Positions 44,626-53,600 of a stretch of DNA of 64,000 nt are shown here, piece after piece. Source of the DNA: Auraticoccus monumenti (GTDB lineage: Bacteria; Actinomycetota; Actinomycetes; Propionibacteriales; Propionibacteriaceae); the NCBI RefSeq assembly GCF_900101785.1, contig NZ_LT629688.1:1302001-1366000 (forward strand), in the 5' to 3' direction. Every line of letters begins with the position of its first letter. Within the stretch, counting starts at the first letter, position 1. The notes beneath the pieces are model-generated. The model was not told the origin of the DNA. It saw nothing but the letters and a program-made list of their open reading frames with translations, and made no database searches. Made by a program: the position numbers and the translations under genes.

Positions 44626-44712
44626 GGTCGGTCAGAGGCGGGGTGGCCGGCAGGTCGCGCATCCGCACCTGGACCACCCAGTGACCACCGACGCACCCGA
44701 GGAGCACCTCCC

Positions 44713-45642
44713 ATGAAGAAGACCGGACTGACGGCCGCGCTGCTGGCCGCGGCCCTGACGCTGGTCGCCTGCGGCGGCGGCTCCGACCCGCTGGCCGCCG
44801 ACCCCTCCGAGTCCGCCGAGGGCGGTGGCGGCAACGAGACCGAGGTCGTCGTCGGCTCGGCCAACTTCACCGAGTCCCAGGTGCTCGGCGAGCTCTACGC
44901 CCAGGCCATGGTGGCCAAGGGCGTCAACGCCCGCACCCAGCCCAACATCGGTGCCCGTGAGGTCTACCTGACCGCGCTGCAGGACGGCTCGGTCTCGGTG
45001 GTGCCGGAGTACACCGGCAACCTGCTGCTCTACTTCGACGCCAACTCCCCCGCCTCCACCGCGGAGGAGATCGAGAGCGCCCTGCAGGAGACGCTGACCT
45101 CGGAGGAGCTCGTGCTGGGCACCCCGTCCGAGGCCGCTGACCAGGACGTCTACGTCGTCACCGGGGAGTTCTCCGAGGCCAACGGCGTCACCTCCCTGGC
45201 CGACCTGAGCAAGGTGTCGGCCGACTCCGTGCTGGGTGGGCCCGGCGAGCTGGCCGAGCGGTCCTACGGCCCGCCCGGGCTGGCTGAGGTGTACGGCGCG
45301 GAGTTCAAGGAGTTCAAGGCCTACAACGCGCCCGCGGTCAAGATCAAGGACCTCAACGACGGCAAGATCCAGGTGGCCACCTTCTTCACCACCGAGGCCG
45401 CGATCGCCGACAACGGCTACGTGCAGCTGGAGGACCCCGAGGGCATGATCCTGCCGCAGAACGTGGTCCCGCTGATGGCCCCGGCCGTCGCCGAGGACCC
45501 GGCGGCGGTGGAGGCCCTGGACGCCGTCTCCGCGGCCCTCACCACCGAGGACCTCACCGCGCTGAACAAGCAGGTCGACGCGGACCGTCAGAGCCCGGAG
45601 GACGTCGCGGGGGAGTGGCTGGCCTCGAAGGGTCTGGCCTGA
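44713..45642 (+). CDS. Quaternary-amine ABC importer substrate-binding lipoprotein (OpuCC/ProX type)
   Basis: A 309-residue lipoprotein: signal peptide MKKTGLTAALLAAALTLVAC with the lipobox LVAC (Cys 20), a Gly/Glu-rich linker, then a type II binding fold. VVVGSANFTESQVLGELYAQAM and VYLTALQDGSVSVVPEYTGNLL are the standard OpuAC/OsmoX segments. It captures glycine betaine, choline or a similar compound outside the membrane. AGGAGCACCTCCC precedes the ATG. A strong 12-bp hairpin ends the operon. Confidence 0.95.
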   Translation: MKKTGLTAALLAAALTLVACGGGSDPLAADPSESAEGGGGNETEVVVGSANFTESQVLGELYAQAMVAKGVNARTQPNIGAREVYLTALQDGSVSVVPEYTGNLLLYFDANSPASTAEEIESALQETLTSEELVLGTPSEAADQDVYVVTGEFSEANGVTSLADLSKVSADSVLGGPGELAERSYGPPGLAEVYGAEFKEFKAYNAPAVKIKDLNDGKIQVATFFTTEAAIADNGYVQLEDPEGMILPQNVVPLMAPAVAEDPAAVEALDAVSAALTTEDLTALNKQVDADRQSPEDVAGEWLASKGLA

Positions 45643-45672
45643 GCGTCGCCGCCGGCTGACCGGCAGCACCCG

Positions 45673-45707
45673 CGACCCGCGCTGGACACCTTGTTCAGCG
45701 CGGGTCG
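45673..45707 (+). terminator. Terminator of the ABC importer operon
   Basis: CGACCCGCGCTG and CAGCGCGGGTCG pair perfectly over 12 bp around an 11-nt loop (GACACCTTGTT), 30 bp after the binding-protein stop. Confidence 0.7.
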
Positions 45708-45835
45708 TGGCGCGTCCCGGCCCGTTGCGCGCGGTGACCAGCGCCGCGGGCGGCACCTTGGCGGCGTCGCCCCGCTCTGCTGCTGTGGGAGGGAGGAGCG
45801 ACGCGGACCCCAGGGTCGGCGGGAGGAGGACGACG

Positions 45836-46744
45836 GTGTTCGAGGAAGGGCAGCTCTACTCCCCGGTCAGCCGGGACGAGGACGGTGCCGTGCAGGTGCA
45901 CCTGGCCGAGAACCATCCTGGGTTCAGCGACCCGGACTACCGCCGCCGGCGCAACGCCATCGCCGAGGTGGCCCTCCAGCACCGGCCCGGCGACCCCGTC
46001 CCCACGATCGAGTACAGCGAGGACGAGCACCGCGTCTGGCAGGTGGTCTCGGCCGAGCTGGAGGAGCGGCACCACGAGCACGCCAGCGCGGAGTACCTGG
46101 CGGCGAAGGAGCGGCTCGGTCTGCCCCGCGACCGCGTCCCGCAGCTGGCCGAGGTGACGGCCCGGCTCCAGCCGCTGACCGGGTTCCGCTACGTCTGTGC
46201 CCCCGGTCTGGTCGGGCTGCGCGAGTTCTACGGGTCCCTGGCCGACCGCGAGTTCCACTCCACCCAGTACCTGCGCCACCCCTCCCGGCCGCTCTACACC
46301 CCTGAGCCGGACATCATCCACGAGGTCCTGGGGCACGCCAACCAGCTGGCCAGCCCACGGTTCGCCGCCCTGACCCACGCCGCCGGCGAGGCCGTCCGGC
46401 GTCTCGGCACGGACGAGGCGGTGCAGCTGGTCGCGGACGTGTTCTGGTTCACCCTGGAGTTCGGGGTCATCCGCGAGGACGGGGAGCCGAAGGCCTACGG
46501 GGCCGGCATCCTCTCCAGCTCCGGGGAACTGGACGAGTTCGCCCGGATGGAGATCCGGCCGCTCGACCTCGCCGACATGGGCACCCTCAACTACGACATC
46601 ACGGCCTACCAGCCGGTCCTCTTCGCCGCTGAGTCCCTGGACCACCTGGACGACGTGGTGGGCACCTTCTTCAGCAGGGTCGACGACGACTCGGCCGCCG
46701 AGCTGCACGCCCGGGGGCTCGCGGGGCAGCGCGCCGGGGTCTGA
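45836..46744 (+). CDS. phhA: Phenylalanine 4-monooxygenase
   Basis: A 302-residue pterin-dependent aromatic amino acid hydroxylase converting phenylalanine to tyrosine. The catalytic domain shows QLYSPVSRDEDG, FRYVCAPGLVGLREFYGSLADREFHSTQYLRHPS, the iron ligands in DIIHEVLGH (both His) and the Glu in FWFTLEFGV, and KAYGAGILSSSGEL. No N-terminal ACT domain, as in other bacterial forms. GTG 45836 is chosen because GGGAGGAGGA lies just upstream; the frame continues 5' but is not conserved-looking. It converges with the SDR gene, leaving only two bases between stops. No pterin-recycling gene is adjacent. Confidence 0.93.
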   Translation: MFEEGQLYSPVSRDEDGAVQVHLAENHPGFSDPDYRRRRNAIAEVALQHRPGDPVPTIEYSEDEHRVWQVVSAELEERHHEHASAEYLAAKERLGLPRDRVPQLAEVTARLQPLTGFRYVCAPGLVGLREFYGSLADREFHSTQYLRHPSRPLYTPEPDIIHEVLGHANQLASPRFAALTHAAGEAVRRLGTDEAVQLVADVFWFTLEFGVIREDGEPKAYGAGILSSSGELDEFARMEIRPLDLADMGTLNYDITAYQPVLFAAESLDHLDDVVGTFFSRVDDDSAAELHARGLAGQRAGV

Positions 46745-46746
46745 GG

Positions 46747-47628
46747 TCAGCCGACCCTGCGACGCCACTTCCGGTCCGCACCGGACTCCGGGGCCTCCTC
46801 GGTCAGCCCGCTGGCCTTCGCCGCGGCGTCGACCACCTCGCGGAAGGGCAGCAGACGGCGGCGCCAGGTCGCCGAGCGGGCCTGGCGACCCACCGGGACC
46901 CGCAGCCTGGGCGAGCTGGTGCTGATCGCCTGGACGGCCGCGTCGGCGACCTCCTGCTCGACCGTGCCCTCGTGCCGGGCGATGCCCCGCAGCCGCGGCT
47001 CGGCGCGGTCGACCAGGGTCCGGTAGGCGCTCGTCGGTCGCATCTGGGTGCCGCCGACCAGCGTCCGCTCCAGGCTCGGCTGCAGCACGACGACGTCCAG
47101 CCCGAAGGGGGCCACCTCCAGCGCCAGCGCCTCCGACCAGCCCTCCAGCGCCCAGGTCGCTGCGGCCAGCGCGGACAGGGCGGGGGAGGGGGTCAGCGCG
47201 GCGGAGGAGCTGATGTTGACGATGCGTCCCTGCCGGCGTCGGCGCAGGTGGGGCAGCACCACCCGGGTGACGGCCATCGCGCCGAACAGCATCCCGTCGA
47301 GGGTGTGGCGGACTTGGGCGGTGGTGAGGTCCTCGAAGAAGCCGAGCGGGGTGTCTCCAGGGACGTTGACCACCGCGTCCAGCCGGTCGCCGGTGGCCTT
47401 GAGGGTCAGCCCGACGGCCCGCTCGATCGAGGCGTCGTCCTCGGGGTCCAGCTGGAGCACGGTCGCGTCGCGGCCGATGGTGGCGAGCTCTGCGCGCAGG
47501 GCACCTGAGCGGGACGGGTCGCGCATGGTCGCGAAGACCTGCCACCCCGCCGCGGCGGCGGTCACGGCGATCCGCAGCCCGAGGCCGTCGGCGCAGCCGG
47601 TGATGAGGACGGAACGGCTGGGGCTCAT
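46747..47628 (-). CDS. SDR-fold protein with degenerate active site
   Basis: A 293-residue short-chain dehydrogenase fold. The cofactor site is retained (LITGCADGLGLRIA), and IVNISSSAAL holds the usual catalytic Ser region. The normal NNAG is NVPG, and the YxxxK dyad is gone: where relatives read AYSATKFALEG this protein has ALAAATWALEG, so Tyr is Leu and Lys is Thr. Classical oxidoreductase chemistry is therefore unlikely; it may bind NAD(P) or act structurally. The coding frame is intact. It follows deoC by 42 bp on the same strand. Confidence 0.85.
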   Translation of the reverse strand: MSPSRSVLITGCADGLGLRIAVTAAAAGWQVFATMRDPSRSGALRAELATIGRDATVLQLDPEDDASIERAVGLTLKATGDRLDAVVNVPGDTPLGFFEDLTTAQVRHTLDGMLFGAMAVTRVVLPHLRRRRQGRIVNISSSAALTPSPALSALAAATWALEGWSEALALEVAPFGLDVVVLQPSLERTLVGGTQMRPTSAYRTLVDRAEPRLRGIARHEGTVEQEVADAAVQAISTSSPRLRVPVGRQARSATWRRRLLPFREVVDAAAKASGLTEEAPESGADRKWRRRVG

Positions 47629-47670
47629 GGGGCAGAGCCTAGTGAACCGCGGCCCTGGGTGGCGTGCGGG

Positions 47671-48348
47671 TCAGTAGCCCCCGGACGTCGCCGAGCCCCC
47701 CTCGAGCACCGCGCGCGTCCCGGACAGACCCAGCCGGGTGGCCCCTGCCTCCACCAGGGCGACGGCGTCGGACCAGGTGCGGATGCCACCCGAGGCCTTC
47801 ACGCCCAGTCGGCCGCCGACCGTCTGCGCCATCAGGCGGACGGCGTGCACCGAGGCCCCGCCGGCGGGGTGGAAGCCGGTCGAGGTCTTGACGAACTGCG
47901 CGCCGGCCTGCTCAGCCGCTTCGCACGCGGCGACCACCTGCTCGTCGTCCAGGGCGGCGGACTCGATGATGACCTTGAGCAGGGCCGCGTCCGGCATCGC
48001 CGACCGCACGGCGTCGATGTCTGCGCGGACGGCCGCCACGTCGCCGCTGAGGAGCCGGCCGAGGTCGATGACCATGTCCACCTCGGTCGCACCCTCGGCG
48101 ACCGCCTGGGACGCCTCGGCCGCCTTGACCGCGGAGGTGTGCTTGCCCGAGGGGAAGCCGCAGACCGTGGCCTTCGCCACCGATCCGGTGTCCCCGACCT
48201 CTGCGACCAGCGACGGCGACACGCAGATGGCGAAGACGCCCAGCTGCTGCGCCTCGGAGGCCAGCGCACGGACCTGGGCGCTAGTGGCCTCGGGCTTGAG
48301 CAGGGTGTGGTCCACGAGCAGCGCCAGCTGCGCCGGTGTGAGCGTCAT
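47671..48348 (-). CDS. deoC: Deoxyribose-phosphate aldolase
   Basis: A 225-residue class I aldolase that cleaves 2-deoxyribose-5-phosphate to acetaldehyde and glyceraldehyde-3-phosphate in deoxynucleoside catabolism. [12 protein letters not shown] at the N-terminus, [22 protein letters not shown] (catalytic Asp), FVKTSTGF (Schiff-base Lys) and [10 protein letters not shown] (second Lys) are all present. ATG 48348 has only a weak ribosome site; an in-frame GTG three codons upstream is possible. No other deo genes are nearby. Confidence 0.95.
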   Translation of the reverse strand: MTLTPAQLALLVDHTLLKPEATSAQVRALASEAQQLGVFAICVSPSLVAEVGDTGSVAKATVCGFPSGKHTSAVKAAEASQAVAEGATEVDMVIDLGRLLSGDVAAVRADIDAVRSAMPDAALLKVIIESAALDDEQVVAACEAAEQAGAQFVKTSTGFHPAGGASVHAVRLMAQTVGGRLGVKASGGIRTWSDAVALVEAGATRLGLSGTRAVLEGGSATSGGY

Positions 48349-48713
48349 GCAGGTCACTCTGGCCGTGGGGCGGTGGGAAAGGCAACCGGCCGACGGGAGT
48401 CGGCACCTGTGGTGCCGGCGCTCCCTGACGTGGCAGGGTGTGGCCACACCGCGGACCGGCCGATCGCCGCCTCGTCGACGTCCTCCGTCGGCTGCGGACG
48501 GTCGACGTCGAAGCAGTGCAGCATGAGGAGGAGCATGATGAGGACGTCCACCAGTCCCCGGAAGCCAGCAGCCGACCAGGCGACCCGGCGGTCGTCCTGC
48601 CGGTACCGGCACGGCGGCGCGCGGGTGCCCGCAGGCCGGCAGGCGGCACGGTGAGGTCGCGCCCACGTCGACGCGGGCAGGTGAGGCGCGGCCGCAGCCC
48701 CGGGATCACGGTG
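48349..48713. other. Intergenic region between deoC and the glycosyltransferase gene
   Basis: Divergent promoter region for deoC (left) and the exopolysaccharide glycosyltransferase (right). I see no convincing operator. Two tiny frames were considered: a 39-codon basic frame on the plus strand at 48535 with a strong GAGGAG site, and a minus-strand frame with a short hydrophobic stretch; neither is well supported. Confidence 0.4.
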
Positions 48714-49688
48714 ATGGAGTCGTTGCGCGTGGTCAGGCCGACCACGAACCCCTACATGGTGCAGCTGTGCCGGGCCCTGGAGTCGACACCGGACGTGACT
48801 CTGCGGTTCTTCTCCTTCCGGGCCGCGCTGCTCGGACGCTACGACGTCCTCCACCTCCACTGGCCCGAGATCCTCGTCGAGAGCCGACGACCCGTCAGGC
48901 GCTGGTCGCGTCGACTGCTGGTCGCCGCCCTGGTGCTCCGTCTGCACCTGACCCGGAGCGTGGTCGTCCGCACCAAGCACAACCTGCACCGGCCGGAGGG
49001 CATCGCCCGGGTCGACCACTGGCTGCTGGACCGGCTGGACCGGCTCACCCGCGTCGTGATCCGCCTCAACGACCGCACGCCCGTCGAACGCTGGCAACGG
49101 GCCTCCACCATCCCGCACGGTCACTACCGGGACTGGTTCGAGGGGATGCCGCACCGGGAGCCGGTGCCCGGGCGGCTGGCGTACGTGGGTCTGGTCAGGC
49201 GGTACAAGGGCGTGGAGCATCTCATCGCCGCCTTCAGCTCGGTCCACGACCCGCGGCTCAGCCTGCACATCGCCGGTCGGCCCTCGACCGCCCAGCTCGC
49301 CTCCGAGGTGCGGTCCTCGGCGGGGGACGACCGGCGCATCACCCTGGACCTGCGGTTCCTCGACGACCCGGACCTGGTCGAGGCGATCACCGGCAGCGAG
49401 CTGGTGGTGCTGCCGTACCGGCACATGCACAACTCCGGGACGGTCCTCGCTGCCCTGTCGCTCGACCGACCGGTGCTCGTCCCCGACAACGACGTCAACC
49501 GGGATCTCGCGGTCGAGGTGGGAGACGGCTGGGTGCACTGCTACGAGGGGGAGCTGTCGTCCGAGGACCTCATCAGGGTCACGGCAGCGCTGCGGCTCTC
49601 CTCGGCCGACCGCCCCGATCTCACCGGCAGGGAGTGGGACACGGCCGGCCGTCAGCACCGTGAGGCGTTCCTGGCGGCCTTGGCCTGA
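48714..49688 (+). CDS. Glycosyltransferase family 1/4-like protein
   Basis: A 324-residue GT-B glycosyltransferase. MESLRVVRPTTNPYMVQLCRALES and YDVLHLHWPEILVE form the first Rossmann half; the second half has GRLAYVGLVRRYKGVEHLIAAF and the end-motif YRHMHNSGTVLAALSLDRPVLVPDN, where the GT4-type EGFGLVxxEAM motif is replaced by a looser HNSGT segment. It likely adds a sugar to the polysaccharide repeat unit on the cytoplasmic face. ATG 48714 is chosen by family start similarity; GTG 48711 or 48681 are alternatives. Confidence 0.85.
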   Translation: MESLRVVRPTTNPYMVQLCRALESTPDVTLRFFSFRAALLGRYDVLHLHWPEILVESRRPVRRWSRRLLVAALVLRLHLTRSVVVRTKHNLHRPEGIARVDHWLLDRLDRLTRVVIRLNDRTPVERWQRASTIPHGHYRDWFEGMPHREPVPGRLAYVGLVRRYKGVEHLIAAFSSVHDPRLSLHIAGRPSTAQLASEVRSSAGDDRRITLDLRFLDDPDLVEAITGSELVVLPYRHMHNSGTVLAALSLDRPVLVPDNDVNRDLAVEVGDGWVHCYEGELSSEDLIRVTAALRLSSADRPDLTGREWDTAGRQHREAFLAALA

Positions 49689-49747
49689 ACCCGCCGGTCC
49701 CAGGAGGCTCAGCACCACGGTTCGACGTCGCAGGCTCAGCAGACGAA

Positions 49748-49805
49748 CAGGTTATCCGCAGGTTCTTCCGTTTTGCTTGTAGCGCCCCCGGGGCCGATGC
49801 ATACT
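49748..49805 (+). promoter_or_regulatory. Predicted promoter of the exopolysaccharide operon
   Basis: An AT-richer patch holds -35 TTGTAG (49777) and -10 CATACT (49800) 17 bp apart, giving an 80-nt leader. Two direct CAGGTT words lie 11 bp apart (49748, 49759), one helical turn, upstream of the -35, as for an activator dimer. Confidence 0.45.
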
Positions 49806-49890
49806 GATCCAGCAGATCGAGGCAGCCCATTCTGCGAGTCACGCGTCGGGGGGACGTAGACCGTGGGCGGGCCCGGTCTTCGGGGGAAAC

Positions 49891-50634
49891 GTGTCACGCT
49901 CTTTCATCAAGTTCGGCCTGCCCGCATGCGCCGTCGTCGCGCTGCTGGTCATCACCCTGCTCGTCGTCCAGCCGGGACGCTCGCTCGATGCGACGCCTCG
50001 ACCCACGACGCAGCCGACCGTCACCACGCCATCATCCGGCTCGCCGTCCTCGGCGGCCTCGCCGTCGGCGTCACCGTCAGCACCCGGGTCGGCTGACCCA
50101 GCGCCGGACGAGGAGGAGGCGTCACCGGACGCCGAGCCCGAGACGCCCGGGACGGCGTCGACCGCTCCCGTCCCGGCACCCACCAGCGAGACCGTCCCTG
50201 CGGGGACCGTCGACGACGTGGTGGAGGCCCGGGAGCCGGCGCCCACCGAGCCCGCCGAGGACGGTGAGGCCGAGCTCGAGGACGGCATCACCATCCGTCT
50301 CCAGGAGGCGCGCATCGAGACCGTCGAGGCCGTCGGTCCCGGCGAGACGTCGGGTATCAGCGTCGTCGCCGTCGTCGAGCTCGAGAACAACAGCGCCGAG
50401 GAGCTCGACCTCGGCTCCGCGGTCGTCCGGCTGGTCGACGCCGACGACCGTGCCGGGGACCCCGGTACCGGAGCTCCCTACGCACCCCTCGAGGGCGTCG
50501 TCGCCCCCGACGGGACCGCGCGAGGCACCTACGTGTTCCGGGTCTCGCCCGGTGCGGAGGAAGACCCCTTCACCCTGCTCGTCACCCATTCCGCTGACGC
50601 TTCCACGGTGCTCATCACCGCCGAAGCAGCCTGA
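49891..50634 (+). CDS. Exported Pro/Ser/Thr/Glu-rich protein of the polysaccharide locus
   Basis: A 247-residue protein: one N-terminal membrane helix or uncleaved signal (SFIKFGLPACAVVALLVITLLVV), a low-complexity Pro/Ser/Ala then Glu-rich linker (about 35-130), and a beta-sandwich-like C-terminal domain (about 130-247) with ITIRLQEARIETVEAVG and VVAVVELENNSAEELDLGSAVVRLVD, like DUF4352-type extracellular domains. GTG start with GGGGGAAA. It opens a seven-gene plus-strand run with little or no spacing, ending at the BY-kinase gene. Function unknown. Confidence 0.75.
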   Translation: MSRSFIKFGLPACAVVALLVITLLVVQPGRSLDATPRPTTQPTVTTPSSGSPSSAASPSASPSAPGSADPAPDEEEASPDAEPETPGTASTAPVPAPTSETVPAGTVDDVVEAREPAPTEPAEDGEAELEDGITIRLQEARIETVEAVGPGETSGISVVAVVELENNSAEELDLGSAVVRLVDADDRAGDPGTGAPYAPLEGVVAPDGTARGTYVFRVSPGAEEDPFTLLVTHSADASTVLITAEAA

Positions 50635-50667
50635 GAGCCCACCATGAACCGAGAAGAGGAAGCGTCA

Positions 50668-53600
50668 GTGAACGCACAGCACCCGGTAGTTCGACGAGGG
50701 GCGCTCTTGATCGCCCTCGTCCTGGCCCTGGTGCTCGGCACCGGCCAAGCACCCGCCGCGGCCGAGGAGTCCGAGGTCAACCTGACCGGCCCGGCTCCGA
50801 TCGAGCAGCGCTCACCCACGACGGTGACCGCTGACGCCCTGCCCACCGTCCAGCTGGACTCGGGGCTGGCGTGGACGCAGGTCATGGTGGGGAACAAGGT
50901 CTACGTCGGCGGCAGCTTCTCCAACGCCCGTCCCTACGGGGCGGCGAAGGGCACGCAGCTCACCCCCAGGGGGAACCTGCTGGCCTACGACATCACCACC
51001 GGGGAGCTGGACACCGAGTGGGACCCCAGCGTGACGGGGACCGTCAGGTCCATCGCGGCCTCGCCCGACGGCAAGCGCATCTACGTCGGGGGCACGTTCT
51101 CGAAGGCCAGCGGCCAGACGCGCTGGAACTTCGCCGCCTTCGACGCACAGACCGGTGACCTCCTCACCACCTTCAAGCCCGCCGTCGGCGGGAGCTACGT
51201 CAACGCCATCACGGCGGTCGGCGACGTGGTCTACGTCGGTGGCCTGCTCGGCGCCGGCAACGGGGTCACCCGCAAGAACCTGATGGCTTTCAACACCTCT
51301 GGACAGCTCCTGGGCTGGGCCCCCACCACCGACCTGCAGGTGGACGCCATGGTGGCTGCCCCAGGCACCGACAAGCTCATCGTCGGTGGGCGTTTCGGCG
51401 TGGTCAACGGCGTCCCCCAGCGCGGGCTCGTCGCCCTCAGCATGTCCGACGGCTCCATCCAGCCGTGGGAGGCTCCGACGCACGTGCGCAACGGCGTGTC
51501 CGAGGGCACCTACAAGGGCAAGGCCGGCATCTACGCGTTGAGCGCCGACGGCACCTCGGTGTTCGGCACCGGCTGGGTGTACGCGGCGGCCGAGTACGGG
51601 AACTTCGAGGGCGTCTTCTCGGCCCAGCCGGCGAGCGGCGCCCTGAACTGGGTGGCTGACTGCCACGGGGACCACTACGGCGTCCACTCCGACGGCACCA
51701 CGGTCTACAGCACCAGCCACGAGCACTCGTGCGAGTCCATGGGCGGTTTCCCGCAGAAGGACCCCGCTCCGGGCAACATGCGCAACGCCACCGCCGTGAC
51801 CGCTGCCCGGAAGGGCACTCTCACCCGGGGCACGAACACGCCCTTCTACCAGGACTGGACCGGCTACCCGGCGCCGGCCGCGATCAACTGGTACCCCGAC
51901 TGGTACACCGGCACCGCGTCCGGTCAGGGCCAGGCCGGGTGGAGCGTCGTCGGTACCGGCAAGTACATCGCCGTCGGTGGCGAGTTCATCGGTGTGAACG
52001 GGCAGGCCCAGTACGGCCTCGTGCGGTTCTCCTCCGAGCCCGCCAGCGGGCGTCGAGAGGGTCCGCGGCTGAGCGGGGACGCCTGGGCGCCCACCGCCAT
52101 CTCGCCCCACTCGGGTTCGGTCCGCGTCACCTTCCCCTCCAACTGGGATCGTGACGACCTCGGGCTGAGCTACGAGGTGCTGCGCAACGGCACGAAGGTG
52201 GGCACGGTCACGGCCAGCTCCAGCTTCTGGAACCTTCCTTCGCAGACCTACAACGACAGCACCGTCGTGAAGGGCCAGACCTACACGTACCAGGTGCGGG
52301 CGGTCGACGGGGACGGCAACACCGCGCTGAGCAAGACGGTCTCGGTCACGGTCTCGACGGCGACCTTGGGTGCCTACTCCCAGCGCGTCCTGGACGACGG
52401 TGCCTCGCTGTACTGGCGACTCAACCGTGCCGCCGCCATCGAGACGGACCTCGCAGGCAGCGACCCTGGCCAGGTGACGGCGGGCGTGCAGGCCACGACC
52501 CCAGGGGCACTGGTCGGTGACCAGGACGCGGCCAGCCGCTTCCCCGGCAGCAGCACCGGGGCGATGGGGAGCAGCAAGGCCGCTCCCGGTCCCTCGACCT
52601 ACGCGGTGGAGCTGTGGTTCTCCACCACGACCAACCGCGGTGGCAAGCTGGCCGGCTTCGGTGGTTCCCAGCTGGGGACGTCCAACAACTACGACCGTCA
52701 CGTCTACATGACCGACGACGGCCGGCTGTTCTTCGGTGCCTACACCGGGGTGACCAACATGGCCACCAGCTCGAACAGCTACAACGACGGTCAGTGGCAC
52801 CACGTGGTGGCGATGCAGTCCTCGGCCGGGATGCGGCTCTACGTCGACGGTGTCGAGGTGGGCAGCAACCCGAACACGGGTGCCGAGCCCTACACCGGCT
52901 ACTGGCGGGTCGGGGGCGACAACCTCGGTGGCTGGCCCGGTCCGGTGAGCAACGTCTGGTTCGACGGCAGCATCGACGAGTTCGCGGTGTACGGCAAGAG
53001 CCTGGCTCCGGCGACGGTCGCCGCCCACCACCAGCTCGGACGCGCGGTCGCCAGCCCGACGGCTGAGTTCTCCTCGGTCGTGAAGGACCTGGCCGTCACG
53101 GTCGACGGCCGCGCCTCGAGCGCTCCCACCGGGCGCACCGTCACGGGGTACTCCTGGGACTTCGGTGACAGCACGCCGCCCACGACCGGCAGCACCTCGT
53201 CGCACAGCTACGCCAAGGCGGGGGAGTACGCCATCACCCTGACCGTCACCGACAGCGGCGGCGGCACCGCCGTCAAGAAGCAGACGGTCACGGTGAGCGC
53301 CGCGCACGCCGCTCCGGTCGCCTCGTTCAGCCAGGACGTTCAGGGCCTGACCGCCTCCCTCGACGGGAGCGGCTCGACCGCAGCCAGCGGCGCCACCATC
53401 GCGTCCTACGCATGGGACCTCGGTGACGGGGCCACGTCCAGCGAGGCGCAGCCGTCTCACCGCTACGACGAGGCTGGGACGTACGCCGTCCAGCTGACGG
53501 TCACCGACAGCAAGGGCGCCAAGGGCACCACCACCAAGCAGGTGACCGTGACCCATGCCGACCCGGTGCCGGCATTCCAGGCCACCACCTCCGAGGCGCT

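Noticed and set aside
48535-48654. 39-codon basic peptide with an excellent GAGGAG ribosome site
   Set aside because: Composition is Arg/Ser/Pro-rich, no conserved feature is visible, and the site may simply be G-rich intergenic DNA.
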